Source of the DNA: Longimicrobiales bacterium | GTDB lineage: Bacteria; Gemmatimonadota; Gemmatimonadetes; Longimicrobiales; Gaopeijiaceae | Direction of reading: 5' to 3' | DNA: 64,000 nt | Assembly: GCA_029245345.1 (NCBI GenBank) | Contig: JAQWPM010000007.1 | Coordinates: forward strand, 1 to 64,000 | Shown here: positions 17,674 to 25,800 of the stretch, in pieces | Position numbering within the stretch: the stretch's first letter is position 1 | How the letters are laid out: every line of letters starts with the position of its first letter | Program-made: the position numbers and the translations under genes | The notes under the pieces: generated by a model | The model's input: only the letters and a program-made list of their open reading frames with translations | Database searches by the model: none | Told to the model about the DNA's origin: nothing

Positions 17674-19107
17674 GTGAACCCTGATCCCAACGCCCCAGTC
17701 GGCCTCCAACTCGGAGTCCTCGTTGCGTACTCCCTTGGCCTGATCGCACTCGGGCTCTGGATTTCGAGGCGGGTCAAAGGTGCGGACTCGTTCTTCGTCG
17801 CGGACAGGAAGCTCGGGCCTGGCCTCACCTTCTCGACCTTCTTGGCGGCAAACATCGGGGCGGGTTCGATCATCGGCGCCTCGGGGCTCGGGTACCGGGA
17901 CGGTATGTCAGCCTGGTGGTGGGTGGGCTCAGCCGGAATCGGATCGTTGTTCCTGGCCATGTGGCTCGGGCCGCGCATCTGGCGTGTGGCGACGAAGAAC
18001 GGCCTGTACACGGCGGGTGACTATCTCGAGCATCGGTACGGCAGCGCGGTCCGCGCCACCATCGCGATGCTGCTGTGGGTCGCCACGCTAGCCGTGCTTT
18101 CCGCCCAATTGATCGCCATGGCCCAGATCTTCGAGTGGGTTCTTGGGACGCCCCGTTGGGTCGGGGCGGTGATCGGCGGGGTGGTGATGACCGCGTACTT
18201 CGCAGCTGGCGGCCTACTCACGACAGCCTGGGTCAACATGGTGCAGCTCATCGTGTTGCTCGTTGGCATGGCGATCGCCCTGCCCATGGCGCTGTCCAAC
18301 GCCGGAGGGTGGGCCGCCGTGCAAGCCGCCGCGCCGGCTCACCCCGAATGGTCCAACTTTCTGACCGGTCCCAACTCGGGCATCATCATGATCGCACTCC
18401 TTGTGCCGGCCTTCATGGTCTCCCCAGGCTTGCTTCAGAAGGCCTACGGAGCTCGTGACGAGCGTTCGCTGCGCCTCGGCATCGGAGTCCAAGGCCTCGT
18501 GCTCATGGCCTTTGCGTTCGTGCCCGCGCTACTCGGCATGATCGCGCGAGTCTACAACCCAGAGCTGGGCGCAAACTTCGAACTCGCGGTTCCGACCGTG
18601 CTGACCCAAGGGCTCCCGCCGCTTCTGGGGGCTCTCGGCTTGGCGGCCGTCTTCTCTGCGGAGGTGAGTTCAGCCGACGCTGTGCTCTTCATGCTGTCGA
18701 CGTCACTCTCGAAGGACCTGTACAAGCGATATGTCCGTCCGGACGCGTCGGACCGTGACGTGCTGAGAGTGGCGCGTTGGGCTGCGGTGGCTGGCGGCGT
18801 GCTCGGGGTTCTGCTCGCGGTGGTGAATCCCACAGTGCTCGGACAGCTCACCGTCTTCTATTCCGTGATGTCCGTGTGTCTGTTCGTGCCCATTGTCGTC
18901 GGCCTGCACACTAGGCGGCCTGGCGTCCCCGAGGTCCTCACCGGAATCGCAGCAGGTGTTTCAGTACTCTTCGCTGTGCGGCTCTCCGGAATCACAGATA
19001 CCAACCGCTTGCTGGACCCCACACTTCTTGGGATCGTGGCGTCCGCGGCCGCATTTGCGCTCGTCTTTCTCGTCCGACGCCCCTCGGCGTCAAACACTGA
19101 CTCCTAG
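17674..19107 (+). CDS. sodium:solute symporter (SSS family)
   Basis: 477 residues, almost entirely membrane segments (about 13 helices), with SSS signatures: N-terminal GLWISRRVKGADSFFVADRKLGPG, NIGAGSIIGASGLGYRDG, and the later AEVSSADAVLFMLSTSLSKDLYKRY. These transporters couple Na+ entry to uptake of amino acids, sugars or organic acids; the substrate cannot be told from sequence. The start is GTG at 17674, with no strong ribosome binding site. It lies between an amidohydrolase gene and an SDR gene (8 nt to the latter), which fits uptake of a released product followed by oxidation. Confidence 0.93.
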   Translation: MNPDPNAPVGLQLGVLVAYSLGLIALGLWISRRVKGADSFFVADRKLGPGLTFSTFLAANIGAGSIIGASGLGYRDGMSAWWWVGSAGIGSLFLAMWLGPRIWRVATKNGLYTAGDYLEHRYGSAVRATIAMLLWVATLAVLSAQLIAMAQIFEWVLGTPRWVGAVIGGVVMTAYFAAGGLLTTAWVNMVQLIVLLVGMAIALPMALSNAGGWAAVQAAAPAHPEWSNFLTGPNSGIIMIALLVPAFMVSPGLLQKAYGARDERSLRLGIGVQGLVLMAFAFVPALLGMIARVYNPELGANFELAVPTVLTQGLPPLLGALGLAAVFSAEVSSADAVLFMLSTSLSKDLYKRYVRPDASDRDVLRVARWAAVAGGVLGVLLAVVNPTVLGQLTVFYSVMSVCLFVPIVVGLHTRRPGVPEVLTGIAAGVSVLFAVRLSGITDTNRLLDPTLLGIVASAAAFALVFLVRRPSASNTDS

Positions 19108-19115
19108 CCTCACAC

Positions 19116-19910
19116 ATGTCACCTATGTCCATGTTCTCATTGGCAGGTAAGAACGCCGCTGTCGTCGGCGGCGGATCCGGTATCGGTAGAGCGGTCGCAC
19201 TCGGGTGTGCCCAGCAGGGCGCCTATGTCCGGTGCCTCGACGTCAACGTGGACGGAGCGGCCGAAACGGCAGAGATGATCCGAAACGCAGGTGGGCAAGC
19301 GGATTCCGGCGCGGTCGATATCGTCGACGGCAACGCGGTTACGGGGGCATTCCAGAGCGTCGCGAACGACAGAGGCTCGCTCGACGTCGTGGTCTGTACG
19401 CCCGCCATCAACGTCCGGAAACCACTGCTCGACTACACCGATGAAGAGATGGACCTGGTATTGGGCGTGAACCTCAAGGGCAACGCACACGTCCTGCAGT
19501 CCGCTGGACGGATCATGAAGGACCAAGGCTCCGGATCGATCATTCTCTTCAGCTCGATCCGTTCGCTCGTTGTAGAGCCGGGTCAGTCGATGTACGCCGC
19601 CACCAAAGCCGGCATCGTACAACTCGTCCGGACAGCCGCAGCCGAGCTGGGGCCCTCAGGCGTGCGCGTGAACGCGGTTGCGCCCGGTGTTATCGACACA
19701 CCCCTGACGGCACCCATCAAGGACATCCCGGACTGGTACAATGCATACGGCGACCGGAACATTTTCAGGCGGTGGGGCAGCGCCAGTGAAATGGCAGGCC
19801 CGACGTGTTTCCTCGCTTCGGATGCCGCGAGCTATGTAACCGGCACGGTGCTTTTTGCCGATGGCGGCTGGACGGCCATCGACGGACGATTCAGCCCGCC
19901 TGGCATGTAG
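19116..19910 (+). CDS. short-chain dehydrogenase/reductase (SDR)
   Basis: 264 residues. The Rossmann glycine motif is GGGSGIGRAVA, Asp in CLDVNVDG points to NAD(H), and the usual NAG appears as TPAINVRK. The catalytic Ser is in ILFSSIRSL, with Tyr and Lys in MYAATKAG, so the enzyme should be active. The C-terminal ASYVTGTVLFADGGWTA is typical. It oxidises or reduces a hydroxyl/keto group in the cytoplasm; glucose- or gluconate-dehydrogenase-like members look closest but the substrate is unknown. It starts 8 nt after the SSS symporter gene, so probably co-expressed with it. Confidence 0.92.
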   Translation: MSPMSMFSLAGKNAAVVGGGSGIGRAVALGCAQQGAYVRCLDVNVDGAAETAEMIRNAGGQADSGAVDIVDGNAVTGAFQSVANDRGSLDVVVCTPAINVRKPLLDYTDEEMDLVLGVNLKGNAHVLQSAGRIMKDQGSGSIILFSSIRSLVVEPGQSMYAATKAGIVQLVRTAAAELGPSGVRVNAVAPGVIDTPLTAPIKDIPDWYNAYGDRNIFRRWGSASEMAGPTCFLASDAASYVTGTVLFADGGWTAIDGRFSPPGM

Positions 19911-19953
19911 GACAAGATTCGGCGGCCGCTCCTCCTTCCTGCCCCACTCCACT

Positions 19954-20019
19954 ATGTGCGGAATCACCGCAGCGCTGTCCACCGGCACACCGATCACCGA
20001 CGAAGGCGGAGGGCCATAG
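19954..20019 (+). pseudogene. possible relic of a class II glutamine-amidotransferase start
   Basis: A 21-codon frame reads MCGITAALSTG... and stops at 20019. The first four residues, Met-Cys-Gly-Ile, are the exact N-terminus of Ntn-type glutamine amidotransferases (GlmS, AsnB), where Cys2 is the nucleophile after Met removal. No further family similarity follows in any frame, and the aldolase gene begins 100 nt later. It may be the stump of a deleted gene or a coincidence. Confidence 0.2.
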
Positions 20020-20120
20020 GTCCGGATCGAACCATCCCCGTCAGGCAGCCCACTCCAAAACTGCCTAGATTGGGGGACGGATCAGAGTCACCTCCCATCT
20101 CAACGTCAGTTGATTTAGCC

Positions 20121-21155
20121 ATGCCGATCGCGACCCCCGCCCAGTTCAAGCAGATGCTCAAGACCGCGCAGGACTCGAGCTACGCCTACCCCGCCATCAA
20201 CGTCACGTCGATCATCACGCTCAACGCGGCCATGAAGGGCTTCGCCGAGTCGAAGTCGGACGGGATCATCCAGTTCTCGACGGGAGCCGGCCAGTTCGCG
20301 TCGGGTCTGGCCAACAAGGACGCGGCCTACGGATGCATCGTGCTCGCTGAAGCGGCCCACATGCTGGCCGAGCAGTATGACGTGCTGATCGCGCTCAACA
20401 CGGACCACTGTCAGCCCGAGAAGGCCGAAGGCTTCTTGAAGCCTCTCATCGAGGCTACAGCGGCCCGGCGAGCGGCGGGAAAGGGCAACCTCTTCCAGAA
20501 CCACATGCTTGACGCGTCGATCCTGCCACTCGAGGAAAACATCGCGATTTGCGACGAATACCTGCGTCTGTGTGCTGCAAACGAGATCGTGCTTGAAGTC
20601 GAAGCCGGCGTCGTTGGTGGTGAAGAGGACGGGGCGGCCGGAACCGAAGACATGCCCGACGACATGCTCTACACCACTCCCGAGGACATGGTCACCGTCT
20701 ACGAAGCGCTGCAAGGCATTGGGCAGTACACGTTTGCGGCCACATTCGGGAACGTGCACGGCCACTATAAGCCGGGCGCGGTGAAGCTCCGGCCGGAGAT
20801 TCTTAAGGACGGTCAGGCTGCGGTCATCGCCAAGTACGGCGCGGACGCCGAAATGGACCTCGTCTTCCATGGCGGAAGTGGATCCCAAATCTCGGAAATC
20901 CGGGAAACTCTGGATTACGGCGTCGTGAAGATGAACGTGGACACAGACACCCAGTACGCGTTCACTCGTCCCGTCGCGGACCACATGCTCAGCAACTACG
21001 ACGCGGTGCTCAAGATCGATGGAGAAATCGGCAACAAGAAGCTGTACGACCCCCGCTCGTACCTGAAGGCAGGCGAAGAGGGCATGTCTGCTCGGGTCTG
21101 CGTCGCTTGTGAAGATCTCCTGAGTTCAGGGAAGACGCTGTTCGGGCAGGTCTGA
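20121..21155 (+). CDS. fbaA: class II fructose-bisphosphate aldolase
   Basis: 344 residues with the class IIA layout: YAYPAINVTS, GIIQFSTGAG, zinc ligand His in LNTDHCQPEKA, EAGVVGGEEDG, then HGHYKPGAVKL and FHGGSGS with the other zinc His residues, and KMNVDTDTQYAFTRP. It cleaves fructose-1,6-bisphosphate to glyceraldehyde-3-phosphate and dihydroxyacetone phosphate in the cytoplasm. The ATG at 20121 matches the family start; the 55 codons of open frame before it are not family-like. A 6-bp GAAAA-type hairpin (21153-21168) overlaps the stop codon, without a T-run. Confidence 0.94.
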   Translation: MPIATPAQFKQMLKTAQDSSYAYPAINVTSIITLNAAMKGFAESKSDGIIQFSTGAGQFASGLANKDAAYGCIVLAEAAHMLAEQYDVLIALNTDHCQPEKAEGFLKPLIEATAARRAAGKGNLFQNHMLDASILPLEENIAICDEYLRLCAANEIVLEVEAGVVGGEEDGAAGTEDMPDDMLYTTPEDMVTVYEALQGIGQYTFAATFGNVHGHYKPGAVKLRPEILKDGQAAVIAKYGADAEMDLVFHGGSGSQISEIRETLDYGVVKMNVDTDTQYAFTRPVADHMLSNYDAVLKIDGEIGNKKLYDPRSYLKAGEEGMSARVCVACEDLLSSGKTLFGQV

Positions 21156-21326
21156 GCGAAAACGCTCACGTGAAGCGCAGGTCGTAGCTTCAGCTCAAAC
21201 CTGCTTGCAGCACCACCCTGAGAAGCCGATCCTCCGCGTCGCCAACGGGCAGTGAATGCCGCGGTGCCCCCCAGTGATCCGCCGCCCCAATAGCCCTTTA
21301 CCTAGGGCCATGACAACAGAACACGT

Positions 21327-21602
21327 ATGAGCTCGACCCCTATTGAGCGCCTGAACGAAGCCCTTTCAGTCCGTTATGTCATTGAGGGGGAACTGGGCGA
21401 AGGCGGGATGGCCACCGCCTACCTCTCGGACGACCTCAAGCACAAGCTGGCCGCGGTCGGCGGAACCGAGGTTGGCACGGCGCCGTCGGAGTTCGTCCGA
21501 GTCCAGGACTGGATCGAAGAGCTGCGGGAGCGCCTGGGGAACGAGCACCCCGGATACAAAAAAGGGCGGGCCCCGTTCTGGAGCCCGCCCCGCATCGCCT
21601 GA
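21327..21602 (+). pseudogene. collapsed Ser/Thr protein kinase (both ends, no middle)
   Basis: A 91-codon frame. The first 40 residues are the start of a PknB-type kinase domain: LNEALSVRYVIEGELGEGG with the glycine-rich loop, MATAYLSDDLKHK. The segment with the catalytic Lys (normally VALKVL) is missing and the frame jumps to LAAVGGTEV. It continues with VRVQDWIEELRERLGN, which looks like the very end of kinases carrying TolB/WD40-like repeats. So about 2 kb of the gene seems deleted in frame. The last residues run into the neighbouring terminator. It cannot be an active kinase. Confidence 0.6.
21558..21590 (-). terminator. intrinsic terminator of the OsmC-family gene
   Basis: Reading the minus strand, GGGCGGGC (21590-21583) pairs with GCCCGCCC (21571-21564), followed by six T (21563-21558). 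This 8-bp GC stem with T-run is a textbook rho-independent terminator, 25 nt after the stop of the OsmC-family gene. Its preservation argues that the gene is still expressed. Confidence 0.8.
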
Positions 21603-21614
21603 ACCAGCGGTCGC

Positions 21615-22079
21615 CTACGCCTTGAGCACGAAGTCCGTCGTGATGTCGATGGCTTTGTACATCGATCGATACACAGGGCATTTGTTCGCGTGCATGTCGT
21701 GCACCCGCTGCACCGTCTCACGATGCTCTTCCCCGGCCTTGAGGTGGTACGTGACGTGGATCCGTTTCACCACGATCACGCCGTCGTCTTCCTTCTCGAC
21801 CTCGCCCTTTACCTGACCGATCAGGGCACCGTCACTCGCATTGATCCCGCGCGCCTCCAGCGCGCCTCCGAAGGTCCCCGCTAGTCAGCCACCCGCGGCG
21901 GCCATCATGTAGTCGAGGGTGGTCGTGATCTGGCGCTCGGGGTCGACCCCGTAGTGCTCGGCGATCGCGCTGTGCACGCCGAACTCGACGGGACCGTCGT
22001 GGGCGGGCAGCCAGGCGTGCCGGTGAGGTCCCTTCAACCGCTCGATCTTGATGTCGGCGGTGTAGACGACGTCGGACAT
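21615..22079 (-). CDS. OsmC-family peroxidase, candidate selenoprotein (UGA at codon 65)
   Basis: 154 codons from the ATG at 22079 (AGGAG 4 nt upstream) to TAG at 21615, interrupted only by TGA at 21885-21887 (codon 65). The part before it reads YTADIKIERLKGPHRHA, PVEFGVHSAIAEHYGVDP, TTTLDYMMAAAGG. The part after it reads LAGTFGGALEARGINASDG, VEKEDDGVIVVKRIHVTY and ANKCPVYRSM with the family's second Cys. In OsmC/Ohr-like proteins the position of the UGA holds the reactive Cys (AAAGC-L-x-GTFGGALEARGI), so reading it as selenocysteine restores a complete protein. OsmC-like selenoproteins are known from metagenomic surveys. Function: thiol-type reduction of organic or hydrogen peroxides in the cytoplasm. 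The alternative is a TGC-to-TGA nonsense mutation. Confidence 0.75.
21849..21865 (-). promoter_or_regulatory. candidate bacterial SECIS hairpin
   Basis: On the minus strand, 25 nt after the in-frame UGA the apical loop UGGAG begins, closed by a perfect 6-bp stem GCGCGC/GCGCGC. Bacterial SECIS elements have the loop 16-37 nt after the UGA, a stem of at least 4 bp, and a G in the first two loop positions; all three hold. The hairpin falls on the conserved codons for ALEARG, so GC-rich coding could produce it by chance. Confidence 0.5.
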
Positions 22080-22164
22080 GAGGCTCCTGTGTGAGATGAG
22101 CCCCGATGGTAGACCGGGCACACCCCCATGGAAAGAGGGCGAGGAGTCGAACCCCAGCGGACCT

Positions 22165-22700
22165 GCGAGTTACTCCCCGCCGTCCGTCCGGATGCTGCTG
22201 ACGGTGAACGGCAGTTTGCGGGTCGCGGTGACTCGGAAACCATCATCCGTGCTCACCGACGCCGCAAAACCCTCGTTGCGTTTCTGATCGATAGAGGACC
22301 GACCCATCCGGGGACCACTGGTGGTAAATCGCGCCGGTCAACTGCCCGTCTTAATCCGAGACCAACGTCTCGCCCAGCATGTTCGGCCAGGTGCGCACGT
22401 ACAGCTGGTTGTCTCCTCCGCGGAAAGGTCCACCACACGCACGTTGACGTCGTCATCCGAGCGGTACACGACGCGTGTGCCATCCGGCGGATTGTGTTGC
22501 CGGCTCGCGCCCTCTGAGGGCCGGGTATCGGAGCCCCGGTCCAAATCGAAAATCCAGACATCGCCGGACCGGTGACGGTAGCCTGCGGCTCATCGAATGG
22601 AACCGCCCACAGCGCTCCGCTCGTGTGTGCATAGACCAGGTGCCCCGTTGCGGCCCAGCGAGCGTCAGAATGACAGCAGCGCTCACGATGCGCCCGCTTG
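22165..22700 (-). pseudogene. frameshifted TolB/WD40-like C-terminus of a Ser/Thr kinase
   Basis: Consecutive fragments in different minus-strand frames line up as one protein. They read GHLVYAHTSGALWAVPFDE (about 22650-22590), PDGTRVVYRSDDDVNVRVVD (about 22490-22430), VRTWPNMLGETLVSD, YHQWSPDGSVLYRS (about 22330-22290), and STDDGFRVTATRKLPF before a TAA near 22169. These are beta-propeller repeats as found after the kinase domain in Gemmatimonadota-type Ser/Thr kinases. At least two frameshifts and an in-frame stop separate them, so the gene is dead. It lies just upstream of the OsmC-family gene on the same strand; nothing else was recognised between 22080 and 22844. Confidence 0.55.
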
Positions 22701-22844
22701 CCTATCGCGCGAGGACTCATTTCCTTGCCCTTCCTCGATCTTCGGTTTATCTTCGGTTTCCGCGCTCGGGGAGAGTGAGGGAGCGATCGCAAACGGCCAA
22801 AACCCAGAATCGCTCAGGTGATGACGCGCCGATGGTAGGCGCCT

Positions 22845-25800
22845 GTGCGGAAGTGGAGCCTTTTGTCGATTCCTTACGTCGAGTTGCACTGCCACTCGGG
22901 CTTTTCATTCCTGGACGGCGCATCGCACCCTGAAGAACTGGCCGTGCGAGCAGCCGAGTTTGGCTACCCCGCCCTCGCGCTCACCGACCACAACGGCCTC
23001 TACGGCTCCATGGAGTTCGCTCACGCCGCAAGGCGCGTGAACGTCCAGCCCATCACAGGCGCCGAAGTCACGCTTCGGGACTGCTTTCCTGGCGTGGAAG
23101 AGCCGGAAGGCGGCCACCACGTCACTCTCTTGGCCGAAACGCCCCAGGGTTACGCCAATCTGTGCCGCCTGCTCACCGAAGCGCACATGGGTTCGGAGCG
23201 TGGCGACACGCGTTTGGCCCTGCCTTCCCTGCTGGAACTCTCCGAAGGGCTGATTCTGCTGTCGGGATGCGCGCAGAGCCCGGTTGCTGCCGCCATGCGC
23301 TCCTCCGTCGCGGACGGCGAGGCCTTCACCCGCAAACTCCTCGACGTTTTTGGCCCCGGCAGCATGTTTATGGAGCTGCAAGACAATGCGGTGAAAGGAG
23401 ATACCGCCCGTAACAAGACGCTCGCGCGGCTGGCAGGCCGAATGGGCCTAGGTGTCGTCGCAACGAGCAACGTGCACTACCACCGCCCCGAGCGGCATCG
23501 CCTGCAGGATGTGCTCGTTTCCATCAAGAACCGCGCGACGCTCGATGGAGCACACGGGGCCCGAAGGGCCAACAAACTCTTCCACCTCCCCGAGCCCTGG
23601 GATATGCGTCATCGCTTCGAAAGTCGGCCCGAAGCACTCACGAACACACTTCTTATCGCCGAACGATGCGCCGCCTTCGATCTCACCGAAGATCTGGGCT
23701 ATGAATTCCCGGATTTCGAGGGATCGGCTCGTGGTGGAGCGATCGAATCACTCGCCGCGATGTGTTTGGCGAAAATCACGACCCTCTACAAAGACGGCAG
23801 CAAAGAACAACAAGACGCAGAAGACCGTCTACACACGGAGTTGAGGCTCGTGGATCTCCACGGGCTCGCGGGATTTTTTCTCGTGTACCGCGATATCATG
23901 GACTTAGCCGTCAGCGTCGCACGGGACGTTCGCGGTGAGGCCCCGCGGGCCCGTTCTGGCCTCCCTCCAGGCCGAGGCAGGGGATCCTCGGTTTCGTCGA
24001 TCATCTGCTATTTGATTGGCCTTTCACACATCGACCCGGTCAAAAACAACCTGTTTTTGGGCCGATTCCTCAACGAAGCACTCCGTAGCGTCCCCGATAT
24101 CGACCTGGACTTCCCCAGGGACATTCGAGAACAGCTCATTCTTAAGGTCTATGAGAAATACGGGTTCGAGCACACGGCCCTCGTGTGCACGTTTCCCACG
24201 TATCGGCTGAAATCGGCGGTCCGGGAGATCGGGAAATCCCTTGATTTGCCTATGGGAGAACTCGAAAAGCTTTCAAAACTGGCCGAACACCGTTCCGCGT
24301 CAGGCCTGGCCGACGAAATCGCCTCACTTCCGGAGTTCAAAGAGCGTGCGGACGCCGGGCTTTGGAAGCTTTTAGGCGAATTGGCCGAAGACGTAGCCGG
24401 CCTGCCCCGCCATATCTCTCAGCACGTGGGCGGAATGATCATTTCCAGCCGTCCGCTCGTGGAAATCGTCCCGCTCGAGCCCGCCGCCTGGGAAGGCCGC
24501 GTGTTGTGCCAATGGGACAAAGACTCGTGTGAGGACGCGGGTTTTATCAAGATCGACTTCCTCGCGCTCGGCATGTTGTCGCTCATCGAGGAGAGCATCG
24601 ATCTGATCGCGGATCGGCATGGAGAAGCGCCTGATTTGTCCCGAATCGACTTCGAAGACGAGATCATCTACGATCGGGTCTGTTCTGGGGACACCGTGGG
24701 GCTCTTTCAGGTCGAATCTCGAGCCCAAATCCAGATGCTGAGGCGCACCAGACCCCGGAATCTCGAGGATTTGGCGGTTCAGGTCGCCATTGTCCGCCCC
24801 GGGCCCATCGTGGGTGGCGCCGTGAACCCCTATGTCCGGCGCCGGGAGATGCTCAGAGAGAATCCCAACTATGAGATCCCCTACCCGCATCCGCTCCTCG
24901 CAGAGCCGCTCGGGGAGACGCTGGGCGTCATCATCTTCCAGGACCAGGTTTTGACCGTTTGCCAAGCATTGGCAGGCTTTTCGGACGGTCAGGCCGAGTC
25001 CCTGAGGCGCGCGATGAGCCGGAAACGCTCCAAAGAGGCTCTGATAGCCCATTGGGAGGAGTTTCGGGACGGTGCAGCAGCAAATGGGGTCGATGACACC
25101 ACGGCTCGAGAGATCTTTCAGCAAGTCACGGCTTTTTCAGAGTTCGGGTTCCCGAAATCACATGCTGCAGCGTTCGGCCTCCTGGCCTACCAATCCGCGT
25201 GGTTACGCCATTATTACCCCGTCGAGTTCTATGTGGGACTCTTCAACAACCAACCCATGGGCTTCTACTCGCTGGATGCCCTGGGCCGAGATGCACGCCG
25301 GAACGGCATCAAGACGATGCTGCCCCATATCAACCGCAGCCAGGTCGAGTGCATGGCGGAAGGTGACGATTTGCGCATCGGGCTCGGTTTCGTACGGAAT
25401 TGGGGCGCCGACATCGCCACACGGATCGTGGAAGAGCGCGACAAACGAGGCCCCTACATGTCTTTGCCCGATTTTCTGCGCCGAACACCAGCTTCGCTCA
25501 AGCGGCCAGCCATCGAAAACCTCATTTGGGTGGGCGGATTCGAAGAATTCGGCATGACCAGGCGCGAATTGTTGTGGCAAGCAGGCCTTTGGCTCGGCCC
25601 CGAGACCGACAATGACCGCACCGGAGGCCGAGACGACCATGCGCAGACTGAATTAGCCCTCGCGGACCCCTATGCGAGCCTGGCGTTTCCGGCATTGAAC
25701 CCCACGGATCAAATGGTCGCCGAGTACCGCATGATGCGCTTCAGTGCCGACCTCCATCCGCTCACACTGATCAAATCTTCATTACCGGCTGGGACCGTTA

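Noticed and set aside
21865-21876. CCU-UCGG-AGG mini hairpin as SECIS
   Set aside because: Only 3 bp, and closer to the UGA (11 nt) than the known 16-37 nt range; the GCGCGC stem fits better.
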